The notes beneath the pieces are model-generated. The model had not been told where the DNA came from. It worked only from the letters and a program-made list of their open reading frames with translations, and searched no databases. 64,000 nucleotides of DNA from Bradyrhizobium barranii subsp. apii (GTDB lineage Bacteria > Pseudomonadota > Alphaproteobacteria > Rhizobiales > Xanthobacteraceae): the NCBI RefSeq assembly GCF_011516635.5, contig NZ_CP096255.1, positions 2,416,501-2,480,500 of the forward strand, written 5' to 3'. Positions 61,146-64,000 of this stretch are shown here, in pieces. Numbering within the stretch: position 1 is the first letter of the stretch; the number at the start of each line of letters is the position of its first letter. A program made the translations under genes and the position numbers.

Positions 61146-62945
61146 ATGACCTCTCTGTCAAAAAGGCCCGCGGCCATACGCGTGGTGCTGCCCTTCGTAT
61201 TCCGGCACTGGCTGAAGCAGCCCGGACGCGGCCTGATCGTGGCCGGCGGCCTGCTGGGCGCAACCATCGCCGACTTGTTCATGCCGGTATTCTCCGGACA
61301 TATGGTCGATGCGCTGACGCGCGGCTCGTCCGATCCCGACGCGCGCCGCGCGGCGCTGGTTGCGTTCGGCGCCATCGTGGCGCTCGGTGCGGCCTCCGTG
61401 GTGCTGAGGTTGATCGGTCTCCAGGCGATCGTCCCGTTCACGCTCAAGATCATGTCGGATGTCGCCCAGGAGGCTTTCACGCGCGTGCAGCGCTTCTCGA
61501 CCGACTGGCACGCCAACTCCTTTGCCGGCTCCACGGTGCGCAAGGTCACCCGCGGCATGTGGGCGCTCGACCTGCTCAACGACACCATCCTGATGGCGTT
61601 GGCGCCGTCTCTGCTGGTGTTGATCGGCTCCATGGTCCTGATCGGCCTGCACTGGACGTCGCTCGGCGCGGTGATCGCGGTGGGCGCGCTTTTCTACGTC
61701 GCCATCACCGTGCTGTTCTCGACGCGCTACATCGCGCCGGCCGCGCGCGTCTCCAACGCCTGGGACACCAAGGTCGGCGGTACGCTGGCGGACGCGCTGA
61801 CCTGCAACGCCGTGGTGAAATCCTTCGGCGCCGAAGCGCGCGAGGATACGCGGCTCGCCCGCGTCATCAACCGCTGGCGCGTGCGCGTGCGGCGGACCTG
61901 GTTTCGCTACAACTACACGGCCATGGCGCAGCTCTCGCTGCTGCTATGCCTGCGTGCGTCCGTGATCGGCGGCGCGGTGCTGCTGTGGATGTCCGGGCAC
62001 GCCTCGCCCGGCGACGTCACCTATGTGCTGACGAGCTATTACGTCATCCACGCCTATCTGCGCGACGTCGGCATGCACATCAACAACCTCCAGCGCTCGG
62101 TCAACGACATGGACGAATTGGTGGCGATCCATGGCGAGCCGATCGGGATTGCCGATGCGGCCAGTGCGCGACCGATCGCGATCGAGGCCGGCGAGATCGT
62201 GTTCGACGACGTCACGTTCCACTATGGCGGACACCGCGCGCCACTGTATGACGGACTGTCGGTCACGATCCGCGCCGGCGAGCGCGTCGGCCTGGTCGGC
62301 CGCTCCGGTTCCGGCAAGACGACCTTCGTCAAGCTGGTGCAGCGGCTCTACGACGTCTCCGGTGGCCGCGTGCTGATCGACGGGCAGGACATCGCGCACG
62401 CTACGCAGCAATCGCTGCGCAGCCAGATCGCGATCGTGCAGCAGGAGCCGATCCTGTTCCACCGCACGCTTGCAGAGAACATCGCCTATGGCCGGCCCGG
62501 TGCCAGCCTGGAGGCCATCGAGCATGCGGCGCGGCTGGCGAATGCGCACGACTTTATCCTGCGCCTGCCGAAGGGCTACGGCACGCTGGTTGGCGAGCGC
62601 GGCGTGAAGCTGTCGGGCGGCGAGCGGCAGCGTGTGGCGCTGGCGCGCGCCTTCCTGGCGGACGCGCCGGTGCTGATCCTGGACGAGGCGACCTCGAGCC
62701 TCGATTCGGAATCGGAGGCGCTGATCCAGCAGGCGATGGAGCGGCTGATGAAGGGCCGCACCTCGATCGTGATCGCGCACCGGCTGTCGACGGTGCGCAG
62801 CCTCGATCGGATCCTGGTGTTCGACCGTGGCGAGATCGTCGAGCAAGGTAACCATGCCATGCTCGCGGGCAAGCCAGGGGGCATCTATCGCGGTCTGTTC
62901 GAGCGCCAGGTGGTGGAGCTCGGGCGTATCGCGGCGGCGGAATGA
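61146..62945 (+). CDS. ABC exporter, fused permease and ATPase (type IV, MsbA-like)
   Basis: A 599-residue half-transporter: six-helix membrane domain (VAGGLLGATIADLFMPVFSG to ITVLFSTRYIAPAA, then LLLCLRASVIGGAVLLW), and an ATPase domain with Walker A GRSGSGKT (385-392), Q-loop, signature LSGGERQRVALARAFL, Walker B LILDEATSSLD and H-loop IAHRLST. Substrate unknown (lipid, peptide or drug). It is followed by the MATE gene 57 bases on. No obvious ribosome site is visible before the ATG at 61146. Confidence 0.92.
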   Translation: MTSLSKRPAAIRVVLPFVFRHWLKQPGRGLIVAGGLLGATIADLFMPVFSGHMVDALTRGSSDPDARRAALVAFGAIVALGAASVVLRLIGLQAIVPFTLKIMSDVAQEAFTRVQRFSTDWHANSFAGSTVRKVTRGMWALDLLNDTILMALAPSLLVLIGSMVLIGLHWTSLGAVIAVGALFYVAITVLFSTRYIAPAARVSNAWDTKVGGTLADALTCNAVVKSFGAEAREDTRLARVINRWRVRVRRTWFRYNYTAMAQLSLLLCLRASVIGGAVLLWMSGHASPGDVTYVLTSYYVIHAYLRDVGMHINNLQRSVNDMDELVAIHGEPIGIADAASARPIAIEAGEIVFDDVTFHYGGHRAPLYDGLSVTIRAGERVGLVGRSGSGKTTFVKLVQRLYDVSGGRVLIDGQDIAHATQQSLRSQIAIVQQEPILFHRTLAENIAYGRPGASLEAIEHAARLANAHDFILRLPKGYGTLVGERGVKLSGGERQRVALARAFLADAPVLILDEATSSLDSESEALIQQAMERLMKGRTSIVIAHRLSTVRSLDRILVFDRGEIVEQGNHAMLAGKPGGIYRGLFERQVVELGRIAAAE

Positions 62946-62958
62946 GAGGCGCGCGGCA

Positions 62959-62976
62959 GCGGGACGAAAGTCCCGC
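62959..62976 (+). repeat. Intercistronic hairpin between the ABC and MATE genes
   Basis: GCGGGAC-GAAA-GTCCCGC: a 7-bp stem with a GNRA tetraloop, no T-tract. It may stabilise or process the shared mRNA. Confidence 0.6.
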
Positions 62977-63002
62977 GGTCACGCCGTTAAGGATGGAATG
63001 AG

Positions 63003-64000
63003 ATGAAGGACCTGACGCGCGGCTCCATCGTGAGCCACATCCTGAGCATGGCGCCTCCGATCGTGGTTGGCATGATCACGATCATGATCTGTCAGCTCGT
63101 CGATCTGTATTTCGTCTCGGGTCTGGGCGAGGCGGCGATCGCCGGCGTCGCGGCGGCCGGTAATGCGGGCTTTCTGGTCAATGCGCTGATGCAGGTGCTC
63201 GGCGTAGGCACGGTTGCGCTGATGGCGCACGCCGTGGGGCGGAAAGACCGCGACGACGCCAATCTGGTCTTCAACCAGTCGGTCGTCCTGTCGGTGCTGT
63301 TCGGGATCCTGACATTGGTCGCGGGCTTCGCGCTGTCGCGCCCCTACATGCGCGCGGTTGCAGCCGACGAAGCTACGGTCGAAGCCGGTACCGTTTATCT
63401 GCTCTGGTTCATGCCGGCGCTGGCGCTGCAATTCGCCACGCAAGTGATGGCATCCGCATTGCGGGCGACCGGTATCGTGCGGCCGAGCATGCTGGTGCAG
63501 GCGCTTGCCGTGGTCATCAACATCGCGCTGGCGCCGGTCCTGATCACGGGCTGGGGCACCGGACATGCGCTCGGTGTCGCCGGTGCCGGCCTTGCCAGCT
63601 CGATCGCCGTCTTCGTCGGCGTGCTGATGCTGCTCGGTTATTTCCTCAAGCTGGAGCGATACGTCGCGTTTCACCCCGAGCAATGGCGGCCGCAGCTGCG
63701 GCAGTGGAAGAGAATCCTCAATGTCGGCCTGCCCGCCGGCGGGGAATTTGCGATGATCTTCATCATCATGGCCGTGGGCTATTACGTGCTGAGCGTCTTT
63801 GGTCCAGCGGCGCAGGCGGGGTTTGGCATCGGGACGCGTCTCCTCGGGCTGATCCAGATGCCGGCGCTCGCCATCGCCCTTGCTGCAGGGCCCATCGCCG
63901 GCCAGAATTTCGGCGCCGGCAATGGCGCACGTGTGCGGGAGACCTTTGTCAAGGCGTCGCTTATCGCGACCGCCGTGATGATTGTCTTCATGATCCTCGC
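63003..64000 (+). CDS. MATE-family efflux transporter, 3' end outside window
   Basis: The frame from the ATG at 63003 stays open to the last base (about 332 residues); it lacks a stop within the window. It has MATE features: MKDLTRGSIVSHILSMAPPI, VVGMITIMICQLVDLYFVSG, LGEAAIAGVAAAGNAGFLVN, ALMQVLGVGTVALMAHAVGR, ALQFATQVMASALRATGIVR and PALAIALAAGPIAGQNFGAG, giving about nine helices so far. Members are Na+ or H+-coupled drug/metabolite antiporters. It follows the ABC exporter by 57 bases and is probably in the same transcript. Confidence 0.92.
   Translation, partial: MKDLTRGSIVSHILSMAPPIVVGMITIMICQLVDLYFVSGLGEAAIAGVAAAGNAGFLVNALMQVLGVGTVALMAHAVGRKDRDDANLVFNQSVVLSVLFGILTLVAGFALSRPYMRAVAADEATVEAGTVYLLWFMPALALQFATQVMASALRATGIVRPSMLVQALAVVINIALAPVLITGWGTGHALGVAGAGLASSIAVFVGVLMLLGYFLKLERYVAFHPEQWRPQLRQWKRILNVGLPAGGEFAMIFIIMAVGYYVLSVFGPAAQAGFGIGTRLLGLIQMPALAIALAAGPIAGQNFGAGNGARVRETFVKASLIATAVMIVFMIL

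Overview
This is a GC-rich alphaproteobacterial chromosome segment, most like Bradyrhizobium or a close relative. The inference rests on gene content (PmtA-type phospholipid methyltransferase, DUF2277, DUF899, DUF4403 and DUF2147 proteins, a TPP-riboswitch thi operon, FixK-type and EcfG-type promoter signals). It also rests on many copies of the hairpin-forming intergenic repeats usual in that group (gtagggtgggcaaag..., cgtcatccccgcgaaagcggggatc..., gtcattgcgagcgcagcgaa...). No tRNA, rRNA or CRISPR array was seen.

Layout. 1-8.5 kb: end of a bacterioferritin gene, a PPOX-type flavoprotein, a subtilisin-like protease with a small propeptide-like partner, small secreted and cytosolic proteins, a collagen-like protein beside a FixK-type box, a Fis-type HTH protein, an SDR and a J-domain protein. 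8.6-15.1 kb: paired small secreted proteins, RidA, two GSTs, a VOC protein, a ribitol-dehydrogenase-like SDR and a Mug-type glycosylase. 15.1-16.1 kb: an AT-richer patch holding one ORF interrupted by an amber codon. 16.2-21.1 kb: thiamine operon thiO-S-G-E-C behind a TPP riboswitch, with hairpin repeats in two intercistronic gaps. 21.3-25.9 kb: lytic transglycosylase, zinc ribbon, two-component system (regulator frameshifted), a Ser/Gly-rich protein and a PRC-barrel protein with an EcfG-like promoter. 26.0-31.25 kb: a probable small island. It holds a substrate-binding protein that has lost its 5' end, a deoxyribosyltransferase/TIR-like protein (possible defence effector), a GIY-YIG protein, a complete IS1380-family element, a small YD-repeat protein and a small HTH-like ORF.

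31.4-35.8 kb: polyamine-type ABC transporter (ATPase, binding protein, two permeases) with single-base frameshifts in two genes. 35.9-43.5 kb: DUF4403, a regulator plus beta-propeller, DUF899, GNAT, Lrp, NTF2-like, cytochrome c and an L,D-transpeptidase. 43.7-50 kb: envelope-lipid genes (GT4 glycosyltransferase, pmtA, Mpo1-like membrane protein, class III aminotransferase, phosphatidylserine decarboxylase) and a Nudix hydrolase. 50.3-56.8 kb: secreted/envelope proteins (FecR-domain, two divergent DUF2147 paralogues, extensin-like lipoprotein), a 27-residue membrane peptide and a degenerate-motif histidine phosphatase. 56.9-64 kb: TetR-controlled EmrAB-type efflux system, then an ABC exporter and a MATE transporter that runs off the window.

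Four reading frames are broken by one base each, three of them in short G/C runs and the fourth beside one. This looks more like residual sequencing error than like four independent pseudogenes, and should be checked before those genes are called dead.
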